Source of the DNA: Fidelibacterota bacterium
Lineage (GTDB): Bacteria > Fidelibacterota > UBA2242 > B5-G15
Length of the DNA stretch: 5,157 bases
Direction: 5' to 3'
Assembly: GCA_003645825.1 (NCBI GenBank)
Contig: QNCQ01000156.1
Location: 1-5,157, forward strand
Shown: positions 1 to 5,157 of the stretch, piece by piece
Layout: the number at the start of each line of letters is the position of its first letter
How positions within the stretch are numbered: the first letter of the stretch is position 1
Notes under the pieces: model-generated
What the model saw: the letters and a program-made list of their open reading frames with translations, nothing else
The model's database searches: none
Told to the model about the DNA's origin: nothing
Position numbers and translations under genes: made by a program

Positions 1-1
1 G

Positions 2-91
2 CATTCTCCTGAGCTTGAGCTTGATGAAGAGCTGATCGACAGTACCTTTCCATCTATTGTCGGGTTTATTGATTACCTTTTGAATAAATAA
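2..91 (+). CDS. C-terminal fragment of an unidentified protein, possibly acyl carrier protein-like
   Basis: An open frame runs from the left edge to a TAA at 89-91 and encodes 29 residues, ending in PSIVGFIDYLLNK. The start lies outside the window. The acidic stretch (ELELDEELID), followed by a short F-P-S turn and an amphipathic helix ending in Y-L-L-N-K, resembles the end of acyl carrier or other phosphopantetheine-binding proteins, where an acidic loop precedes a final helix of the type F-x-T/S-V-x-x-I-V-x-Y-L. The serine that would carry the phosphopantetheine arm lies upstream and cannot be seen, so this is only a resemblance. The next gene starts 36 bp later on the same strand, so the two could be co-transcribed. 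The frame itself is likely coding because it ends just before a well-formed ribosome-binding site; the family assignment is weak. Confidence 0.5.
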   Translation, partial: HSPELELDEELIDSTFPSIVGFIDYLLNK

Positions 92-110
92 TATCTGATT
101 GTTTGTTTAA

Positions 111-118
111 AAGGGGGG
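111..118 (+). promoter_or_regulatory. Shine-Dalgarno sequence of the amidase lipoprotein gene
   Basis: AAGGGGGG ends nine bases before the ATG at 128. It pairs well with the 3' end of 16S rRNA and fixes that ATG as the start, directly ahead of a lipoprotein signal peptide. It lies inside a run of four A, six G and six T (109-124), so the G-run could be length-variable. Confidence 0.75.
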
Positions 119-127
119 TTTTTTCTG

Positions 128-3100
128 ATGCTGAAAAAGGGAGTGGTATATTTGAGCCTTGGCGGAATGTTAGTTATGACAGGTTGTAGTACATTTTATA
201 TCCAGAAATTTCCCCCTCCTCAACAGGAATTTTCGCGAAAGGAAAGGTTCATATACAAAAGGGCAACAGCATTTTTACGGGATTGTTATACAAAAGGTTA
301 TCCTGTTCGTCTATTTCCCGGGTGCTACGTTGAAAAGGTTCATCTTGATAAGAGCAAGCGGATAATAGAAATATATTTCAACGATACCTTTTCCTATATA
401 CCTTTCAGGGAAAAGAATGTAAAGTTGATATACTCATGCGTTAAGAAAAAGCTGGGAAGAAGATACAAAAAATACAGACTGATTTTATACTCGCTGGGGG
501 AACCCATAGAAGAACTTATACCCAATTTTTATAGGTCATCCCGCAAAGAATATGACTACTCAAGGATTCCAAAATCTCTCTATTCTGGCCCACCGATTGT
601 TCGAAACCTTTCTCGGCCCTATATTCCGGAGGATGGTCTCTATGGCAAGCACCTTGTCATTATGCCCAGTCATGGTTGGTACTACTCGTACGAAAGAAAA
701 AGATGGGAATGGCAAAGACCAAGGTTATTGCAGACTGTAGAGGATAAAATATCGTTTTCTCTTATGTCTCAGTATCTTATCCCAATGCTCGAAAATGCTG
801 GCGCTTATGTTTTTACTCCCAGAGAAAGAGATATTCAAACGAATGAAGTGATAGTTGATAATGATTCGAGTTTTTATTTCTCCAGGTATGTAGAGTTCTA
901 CGGGGATACTTTGCATGTCTGGGTCACGGGGAAATTGCCAGGATTTTGTGCAGGTAACTCTCCGTATCGCTCGGGATTCAATCCCTTTGAAAATGGAACT
1001 TACAGAGAGACTCTTTCTGATACAATTGAAACAGCGCGGGTGGAGTGGATCCCCGATATACCCGAGACAGGGAGCTATGCGGTGTATGTCTCCTACTTTT
1101 CCACGGATTCCAGTGTAACTGATGCCAGATACACTGTATTCCACACCGGGGGGAGCTCTGAGTTTTTGGTGAATCAAAGAATGGGAGGACATACTTGGAT
1201 TTACCTGGGTACCTTCAGGTTTGAAAAAGGGATAAATCCTTCCACGGGAAAAGTAATTCTGTCTAATAAGTCTTCAGCCGGAGGGCTCCTGGTTACTGCC
1301 GATGCGGTAAGGTTTGGTGGGGGAATGGGAAACATAGAAAGGTATGGTAAAATAAGCCGAAGACCAAGATTTCTTGAAGGTGCAAGATATTATCTCCAAT
1401 ATGCGGGTATGCCTGATACACTTTTATATGATGTAAGTGGGGACACAAATGACTATAGGGACGATTATGTATCTCGTGCTGAATATGCTAATTACTTAAA
1501 AGGAAAGCCTTGCGGTCCTAATAAAGACCGTAATGTCAAAGGGCTTGGAGTTCCAATCGATCTATCCCTGTCTTTCCATACCGATGCTGGAATAGCGACC
1601 AAAGATACTGTAATTGGAACGCTTTTAATATATAGTATAGAAGATTACGATTCTGCGAAAGTTTTTCCTGATGGAGTTTCAAGGTTTGCGAACAGAGACC
1701 TTGCAGATCTAATACAGACTCAAATTGTGGACGACATTCAAAAAAAGTTTTATAACAAGTGGACAAGGAGGGCACTTTATAATAAACAATACAGAGAAGT
1801 GTATTCCCCTAATGTCCCGTCGGCACTTATTGAACTTCTTTCCCATCAGAATTTTTATGACATGTGTTTCTTGCATGACCCGAACTTTAAATTTCATGCA
1901 TGTCGAGCTATATATAAGGCAATTCTGAAGTTTATTTCGACAGAATATGGATACAGATATGTGGTTCAACCACTTCCAGTAAAGTCCCTCTGTGCAAATT
2001 TTACGGGCGAACGAAAAGTTACATTATCGTGGACCCCGGTAATCGATCCCATAGAGGAAACAGCAAAGCCTGATAGGTATATTGTCTATGTTAAAAGGGG
2101 AGAGGAAGGTTTTGACAATGGTGTTGTTGTAGATGACACAGCAGTAACTTTTATCAGTCTTGTTCCCGGGAAAATATATAGCTTTAAAGTGGCTGCTTTA
2201 AATAGTGGGGGAGAGAGCTTTCCTTCCGAGGTTCTTTCTGTGTGTTGGCAGGATAGTTCAAAAGGTAATGTCTTGATAATCAATGCGTTTGATAGGGTAG
2301 CGGGACCTGAGGTTGTTGATGTGGATAAATTTAAGGGATTTGTTAGTTTTCTCGATGAAGGGGTCCCTTATATGTATGACATCAGTTTTGTTGGACCGCA
2401 GCTTGATTTTAACCCACTTTCGAGGTTTAAGAATAATGATATGCCGGGTTTCGGTACAAGCTTCGCAAACTATGAGACGAAAGTGATAGCGGGAAATACC
2501 TTTGACTATCCCTATATACATGGGAAATCGATAAAGAAATTGGGATATTCTTTTGTATCGTCCAGTGATGAAGCAGTAATAGAAGGGAAAATAGAGCTTG
2601 GTAATTTTGATCTGGTTGATGTAATTCTGGGCGAAGAAAAGAAAACTAAGTTGCCTGGTGATAAAGGTATAGTTTTGTATGAAGCGTTTCCCCGAGCTTT
2701 CCGGAGCGTAATAGAAAATTATCTTTTTCAGGGTGGGAAAATGTTTATCTCGGGTGCCTATGTTTGTACAGATTTGTTTGAAGGAGATACTGTTGACTCT
2801 TCCGGTATCTGGTTTGCCAGAGATGTTCTGGGTATGGACTGGGGAACAAACTTTGGATCCAGAAGCGGCAGAGTTTTTGTCGATGATTCTCTTTTTGCCA
2901 CCTATGCACTGGAATTTAGCTTCAATAGCGAGTTCAACACTCAAATATACAAAGTAGAGGCTCCGGATGCTATAATCCCTTTTAAAAAAGAAGCGAGTTC
3001 TATATTGAGGTATTATGACAACCATTTCTGCGCCGGAATTGTTTACAGGAAGAATTACAAAGTGGTTATTTTTGGTTTTCCATTTGAGACAATTATCGGA

Positions 3101-3151
3101 CAGGATATACGTGATAAAGTGATGGCAGCCGTTTTTAGGTATCTGGAATAG
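128..3151 (+). CDS. Lipoprotein N-acetylmuramoyl-L-alanine amidase (Amidase_3 type) with golvesin-like insert and fibronectin type III domain
   Basis: Predicted envelope lipoprotein of 1007 residues that would hydrolyse the muramoyl-L-alanine amide bond of peptidoglycan. Residues 1-19 are a signal peptide (KK, hydrophobic core) with a lipobox-like M-T-G-C and lipidation Cys20; Ser21 favours the outer membrane if Lol rules apply. Residues about 35-160 resemble a GerMN-like domain ending in IEELIPNFYR. The zinc amidase fold starts near 174: His182 (MPSHGW), Glu205 (TVEDK) and His484 (SFHTDAG) match the metal ligands, and Glu569 (VPSALIELLSHQNFYD) the catalytic glutamate. The fold is split after TPRERD (230-235) by a golvesin C-terminal-like beta domain (about 258-398) and resumes at YVSRAEYAN (447-455). 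A fibronectin type III domain spans about 615-706. The last 295 residues form a domain seen in proteins annotated as xanthan lyase or golvesin-domain proteins, perhaps with a GATase/ThuA-like fold. All expected active-site residues are present, so activity is plausible; the true substrate is unproven. The start is supported by the ribosome-binding site and signal peptide. Confidence 0.85.
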   Translation: MLKKGVVYLSLGGMLVMTGCSTFYIQKFPPPQQEFSRKERFIYKRATAFLRDCYTKGYPVRLFPGCYVEKVHLDKSKRIIEIYFNDTFSYIPFREKNVKLIYSCVKKKLGRRYKKYRLILYSLGEPIEELIPNFYRSSRKEYDYSRIPKSLYSGPPIVRNLSRPYIPEDGLYGKHLVIMPSHGWYYSYERKRWEWQRPRLLQTVEDKISFSLMSQYLIPMLENAGAYVFTPRERDIQTNEVIVDNDSSFYFSRYVEFYGDTLHVWVTGKLPGFCAGNSPYRSGFNPFENGTYRETLSDTIETARVEWIPDIPETGSYAVYVSYFSTDSSVTDARYTVFHTGGSSEFLVNQRMGGHTWIYLGTFRFEKGINPSTGKVILSNKSSAGGLLVTADAVRFGGGMGNIERYGKISRRPRFLEGARYYLQYAGMPDTLLYDVSGDTNDYRDDYVSRAEYANYLKGKPCGPNKDRNVKGLGVPIDLSLSFHTDAGIATKDTVIGTLLIYSIEDYDSAKVFPDGVSRFANRDLADLIQTQIVDDIQKKFYNKWTRRALYNKQYREVYSPNVPSALIELLSHQNFYDMCFLHDPNFKFHACRAIYKAILKFISTEYGYRYVVQPLPVKSLCANFTGERKVTLSWTPVIDPIEETAKPDRYIVYVKRGEEGFDNGVVVDDTAVTFISLVPGKIYSFKVAALNSGGESFPSEVLSVCWQDSSKGNVLIINAFDRVAGPEVVDVDKFKGFVSFLDEGVPYMYDISFVGPQLDFNPLSRFKNNDMPGFGTSFANYETKVIAGNTFDYPYIHGKSIKKLGYSFVSSSDEAVIEGKIELGNFDLVDVILGEEKKTKLPGDKGIVLYEAFPRAFRSVIENYLFQGGKMFISGAYVCTDLFEGDTVDSSGIWFARDVLGMDWGTNFGSRSGRVFVDDSLFATYALEFSFNSEFNTQIYKVEAPDAIIPFKKEASSILRYYDNHFCAGIVYRKNYKVVIFGFPFETIIGQDIRDKVMAAVFRYLE
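899..1321 (+). other. Golvesin C-terminal-like beta domain inserted in the amidase fold
   Basis: This region encodes about residues 258-398 of the lipoprotein. The hallmarks are A-R-V-E-W-I-P-D near 303-310, G-S-Y-A-V-Y-V-S-Y (315-323), A-R-Y-T-V-F-H-T-G-G (333-342), a Q-x-x-G-G-H-T-W-I-Y-L-G-T-F stretch (350-363) and a final V-T-A-D-A-V-R-F (389-396). In known proteins this jelly-roll-like domain often accompanies carbohydrate- or envelope-acting enzymes and is presumed to bind sugars or other surface partners. Its boundaries are estimates made from where amidase motifs stop and resume. Confidence 0.75.
1970..2245 (+). other. Fibronectin type III domain of the lipoprotein
   Basis: Encodes about residues 615-706. 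The pattern V-T-L-S-W (631-635), D-R-Y-I-V-Y (649-654), L-V-P-G-K-I-Y-S-F-K-V-A-A-L-N (678-692) and G-G-E-S-F-P-S-E-V-L-S-V (694-705) is the standard FnIII signature, including the strand-B tryptophan, the L-x-P-G-x-x-Y tyrosine corner and the closing S-x-P-S-E. It probably acts as a spacer or adhesion module between the amidase and the C-terminal domain. Confidence 0.85.
2261..3148 (+). other. Conserved C-terminal domain of the lipoprotein, possibly GATase/ThuA-like
   Basis: Encodes about residues 712-1007. It opens with a beta strand (NVLIINAFDRV), then has conserved-looking blocks at D-M-P-G-F-G-T-S (771-778), A-G-N-T-F-D-Y-P-Y-I-H-G-K (788-800) and S-F-V-S-S-S-D-E-A-V (808-817). Next come L-V-D-V-I-L-G-E-E (829-837), a helix and Q-G-G-K-M-F-I-S-G-A-Y-V (868-879). 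Alternating hydrophobic strands and helices with a 'GG-x-hydrophobic-SGAY' strand suggest a Rossmann-like glutamine amidotransferase or ThuA-like fold. I see no nucleophilic elbow cysteine with a His-Glu pair, so a catalytic role is not supported. The same blocks recur, from memory, in Bacteroidota proteins named xanthan lyase, a label that does not establish lyase activity. Confidence 0.55.
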
Positions 3152-3154
3152 CTA
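3149..3154. other. Abutting convergent stop codons (TAG/CTA palindrome)
   Basis: The six bases TAGCTA read as TAG on both strands: plus-strand 3149-3151 ends the amidase gene and minus-strand 3154-3152 ends the phosphatase gene. There is no intergenic space, and I see no hairpin followed by a T-run nearby. The only T-run (3162-3167) has no stem upstream and lies inside the phosphatase coding region. Transcripts from either side must end inside the opposite gene or by a factor-dependent route. Confidence 0.9.
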
Positions 3155-3949
3155 AACAAAATTTTTTATGACAGACAGTATTTCATCGTGGATCAGCCCA
3201 TTAGTTGCAACATACTCGTGCCCATAGATTGAGAATTCTCTACCACTGGCATTTGAAAGTTTGCCCCCTGCTTCTTTTACAATTAGGTATCCGGCAGCTA
3301 CATCCCACGGATTTAGGTAAAACTCCCAGTATCCATCGAATCTACCACATGCCACATAGCACATATCAATTGTGGCTGCCCCAGCTCTTCTAATGCCCTG
3401 ACACTTTTGATATAAGGCTTTGAATATCTCCATATTCTTGTAGAAATACTCATTTAGCTCATATGGAAAACCTGTAGCCAGAAGGGAATTTATAAGTCGA
3501 TTTACTTGTGACACCCGAATCTTACTTCCATTGAGATAAGCCCCACCTCCTTCAATGGCATAGAATGTTTCTTGGTGATAAGGGTCATGAACTACTGCAA
3601 CTTTTATTCTGCCATTTATTTCAACAGCTATTGAAACTGCAAAACAGGGAAAACCGTGGACGAAATTTGTTGTCCCATCAAGGGGGTCTATAATCCATTT
3701 AAAATCACTTTCTACATTACTTTCTCCAGACTCTTCAGCCAGAATCCCAGCCCCAGGAAATTCCTTTAAGATTTCCGAGACTATAATTTCCTGAGATCCT
3801 TTATCAACTCCCGTGACCATATTGACCCTGCCCTTGAAATCAATCTTTGTAGCCTTTTGCATGTTTTTTAGAACAAAATCGCCTGCTGCCTTTGATGAAT
3901 TAATTGCGACTTGCAGAATGTATTTTAAGTCATTTGAAAAATCGTTCAT
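3152..3949 (-). CDS. suhB: Inositol monophosphatase family protein
   Basis: A soluble cytoplasmic Mg2+-dependent phosphatase of 265 residues, a usual length for the family. Members hydrolyse myo-inositol 1-phosphate or related sugar and nucleotide phosphates. All metal-binding motifs are visible: Glu72 in LAEESGE (70-76), Asp88-x-x-Asp91-Gly-Thr-Thr in WIIDPLDGTTN (85-95), and Asp216 in NPWDVAAG (213-220), followed by the E-A-G-G (226-229) block. The N-terminal V-T-x-x-D-K element is present (VTGVDK, 45-50). GIRRAGAATIDMCYVACGRFD (185-205) is the usual substrate-side region with R-x-x-G-A-A. The gene starts 2 bp after the symporter stop, with its ribosome-binding site inside that gene, so the two are likely co-transcribed. 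The exact substrate cannot be told: inositol 1-phosphate, fructose 1,6-bisphosphate (as in some thermophiles and archaea) and PAP are all handled by relatives. The symbol suhB is by family similarity only; a role in ribosome biogenesis as in Escherichia coli is not implied. Confidence 0.93.
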   Translation of the reverse strand: MNDFSNDLKYILQVAINSSKAAGDFVLKNMQKATKIDFKGRVNMVTGVDKGSQEIIVSEILKEFPGAGILAEESGESNVESDFKWIIDPLDGTTNFVHGFPCFAVSIAVEINGRIKVAVVHDPYHQETFYAIEGGGAYLNGSKIRVSQVNRLINSLLATGFPYELNEYFYKNMEIFKALYQKCQGIRRAGAATIDMCYVACGRFDGYWEFYLNPWDVAAGYLIVKEAGGKLSNASGREFSIYGHEYVATNGLIHDEILSVIKNFV

Positions 3950-3951
3950 CT

Positions 3952-5157
3952 TTAACCCCTCGGTTGTAGTTCCAGCTTTTCTTTGTATGTAAGGTGGGTT
4001 TTGGAGGTATATTCTCTCGCCAGTCTATTTACTCTTCCGGAAAGAACAATGAGTGTAACTAAGTTAGGAATAGCCATCAGTCCCATTGCGACATCCCCAA
4101 AGTACCATACTACCTCAAGAGAAACAGTGGCACCGATGAAATGAAGAATCACGTAAATCCATTTATAATAGGGAATGGCTTTTCCCCCAAAAAGATATTC
4201 CGTTGCTCTGTCACCGTAATACGACCAGCTGATAGCAGTTGATATGGCAAAGAGAAATACTGCTATTGTAACCAGATATCCACCCCAATCACCAAATTTG
4301 CTGAGTCCTTTTCTAAATGCCCAGCTCGTTAGAGGAGATCCGTTTTGCATCATTAATCCAGAAAGGTAAACAGTTCCCTTGGTTTCGATTGGATGCATTA
4401 TTCCAGCAGAGGAGATGTAGATTTTTCCCGTATAGGGCTTTTTATTCACTAGGATTCTGACATTCTCAACAAAGCTGTGATTTCTGATAAATTTGATCCT
4501 TCCAGCGGGAATACCTTTGGAAACACTTATAGTTGTATTTGTTAGGCTCTTTCCATCGATGACACCATTTGAGATTATTTTTGTGTCGTGTGATACAATT
4601 TTTATGTCAGCCTGGGCATTTGCCAATACTACTTCGGCTTTCTTCTGATACCACACTCCAGTGGAAATTATTACCAGCCCTGTCACTGAGCAAACCAGTA
4701 TGGTATCTATAAAAGGTCCTAGCATTGCCACTATTCCTTCCCGAATGGGCTCCGTTGTTCGAGCAGCAGCATGAGCGATCGGGGCACTTCCCTGACCGGC
4801 TTCGTTTGAAAACAAGCCTCTTTTGACTCCCCACATCAACATAAATACGAATGTACTGCCGGCAAAACCTCCAATCTCAGCTTTGGATGAAAAAGCAGAG
4901 GAAAATATTTGAGAAAAACAATAAGGTAGGGACTTGTAGTTTAATAGAAGAACGGTTATGCCTGCCAGTATGTAAAGAGAACACATCCCAGGCATTAGAA
5001 AGCTTGCTACTTTCCCAATCCTTTTGATACCACCTATAATTACGAGTCCAACTGTAGAGGCGGTGATAAGTCCTGTTATCCAAGTTGGAATACCAAGGTC
5101 TGCTCTGAATTGATCAGCCACTGTGAAAGCCTGAATAGTGTTGCCAGTACCAAAGGA
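3952..5157 (-). CDS. Alanine/glycine:cation symporter (AGCS family), 5' end outside the window
   Basis: Inner-membrane Na+- or H+-coupled importer of alanine, glycine or related amino acids. The frame is open to the right edge, giving 401 residues (numbered here from 5157); the GTG at 5121-5119 (residue 13) is internal, since upstream codons give the family motif GTGNTIQ (3-9). Family signatures: GLVIIGGIKRIGKVA (37-51), RGLFSNEAGQGSAPIAHAAA (113-132), TEPIREG-x-VAMLGPFIDT (135-152), SWSYYGDRATEYLFGGK (310-326) and MAIPNLVTLIVLSG (361-374). About seven membrane segments are visible (23-43, 49-72, 100-110, 142-168, 290-312, 331-352, 357-374). The expected earlier helices lie beyond the edge, so about a quarter to a third of the protein is missing. 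Between helix 142-168 and helix 290-312 is an extra hydrophilic stretch of about 100 residues, absent from the compact members I know. The cytoplasmic tail is short and charged. It is followed after 2 bp by the phosphatase gene. Confidence 0.93.
   Translation of the reverse strand, partial: SFGTGNTIQAFTVADQFRADLGIPTWITGLITASTVGLVIIGGIKRIGKVASFLMPGMCSLYILAGITVLLLNYKSLPYCFSQIFSSAFSSKAEIGGFAGSTFVFMLMWGVKRGLFSNEAGQGSAPIAHAAARTTEPIREGIVAMLGPFIDTILVCSVTGLVIISTGVWYQKKAEVVLANAQADIKIVSHDTKIISNGVIDGKSLTNTTISVSKGIPAGRIKFIRNHSFVENVRILVNKKPYTGKIYISSAGIMHPIETKGTVYLSGLMMQNGSPLTSWAFRKGLSKFGDWGGYLVTIAVFLFAISTAISWSYYGDRATEYLFGGKAIPYYKWIYVILHFIGATVSLEVVWYFGDVAMGLMAIPNLVTLIVLSGRVNRLAREYTSKTHLTYKEKLELQPRG
3956..3961 (-). 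promoter_or_regulatory. Ribosome-binding site of the phosphatase gene inside the symporter gene
   Basis: On the minus strand GAGGGG stands six bases before the phosphatase ATG (3949-3947). It overlaps the last symporter codons (Pro-Arg-Gly-stop, CCG AGG GGT TAA). This arrangement selects the ATG at 3949 and points to translational coupling: ribosomes ending the symporter would uncover or re-initiate at the phosphatase start. Confidence 0.75.
4348..4647 (-). other. Extra hydrophilic domain inserted between two symporter helices
   Basis: Encodes about residues 171-270 of the partial symporter. The sequence departs from the AGCS pattern after T-G-V-W-Y and rejoins it at P-L-T-S-W-A-F-R-K-G-L. 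The insert is polar, with alternating beta-like stretches (ADIKIVSHDTKIIS, RILVNKKPYTGKIYISS, GTVYLSGLMM) and no membrane segment. The preceding helix follows an arginine-rich loop (RTTEPIREG) that should be cytoplasmic, so by the positive-inside rule the insert should face the periplasm or outside. The function is unknown. Confidence 0.65.

Noticed and set aside
62..110. A promoter in the gap before the amidase gene
   Set aside because: The sequence is AT-rich (for example AATAAATAATAT), but no -35 and -10 pair with proper spacing stands out from the background, and the 36-bp gap allows co-transcription with the upstream gene.
725..1192. A 155-codon open frame on the minus strand
   Set aside because: It is antisense to the amidase and golvesin-like region; the product has no recognisable motif and is best explained as a shadow of the plus-strand frame.
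2258..3025. A 255-codon open frame on the minus strand
   Set aside because: It lies wholly antisense to the C-terminal domain of the lipoprotein, whose reading frame has clear family motifs. The translated product is rich in I, Y, K and R with no recognisable domain, and no convincing ribosome-binding site was seen.
128..3151. Xanthan lyase as the function of the large protein
   Set aside because: Relatives are often given this name, but the visible catalytic motifs are those of a zinc N-acetylmuramoyl-L-alanine amidase, and no polysaccharide lyase (alpha/alpha-barrel) motif is seen.
3161..3170. T-run that might be an intrinsic terminator for the amidase gene
   Set aside because: No GC-rich inverted repeat precedes the TTTTTT, and the bases are codons for the C-terminal K-N-F-V of the phosphatase on the other strand.
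5119..5121. GTG as the start codon of the symporter
   Set aside because: The frame stays open upstream to the window edge and encodes the conserved G-x-G-N-x-x-Q motif of AGCS proteins, so this GTG is an internal valine codon.

Overview
The window comes from a bacterium with moderately AT-rich DNA. It carries a long lipoprotein whose domain set (zinc amidase, golvesin-like insert, fibronectin type III, and a C-terminal domain often labelled 'xanthan lyase-like') I know mainly from Bacteroidota and related FCB or candidate phyla such as WOR-3. A serine follows the lipobox cysteine, and the transporter resembles FCB-type AGCS symporters. A diderm bacterium is therefore likely, but the exact phylum is an inference. 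No RNA gene, CRISPR array, insertion sequence, integron or phage gene is visible.

Layout. Positions 2-91 hold the last 29 codons of a plus-strand gene cut by the left edge; its tail resembles the final helix of an acyl carrier protein. After a 36-bp gap with a strong Shine-Dalgarno sequence comes a 1007-residue lipoprotein amidase (128-3151, plus). Its TAG stop abuts, with no gap, the TAG stop of an inositol-monophosphatase family gene on the other strand (3152-3949, minus). Two bases beyond that start is the stop of an alanine/glycine:cation symporter gene (3952 to beyond 5157, minus), which lacks its 5' end in the window. The coding density is near total; the only noncoding stretches are 36 bp and 2 bp.

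How the genes may work together. The symporter and the phosphatase form a tight two-gene transcription unit read leftwards, with the phosphatase ribosome-binding site inside the last symporter codons, so translation is probably coupled. There is no obvious metabolic link between them. The lipoprotein is predicted to sit in the envelope and cleave the amide bond between N-acetylmuramic acid and L-alanine in peptidoglycan, or a related substrate.

The most notable features are domain insertions: a golvesin-like beta domain inside the amidase catalytic fold, and an extra segment of about 100 residues between two membrane helices of the symporter. I found no clear evidence of a wholly new system. 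The region looks like ordinary housekeeping and envelope genes with unusual domain architecture.
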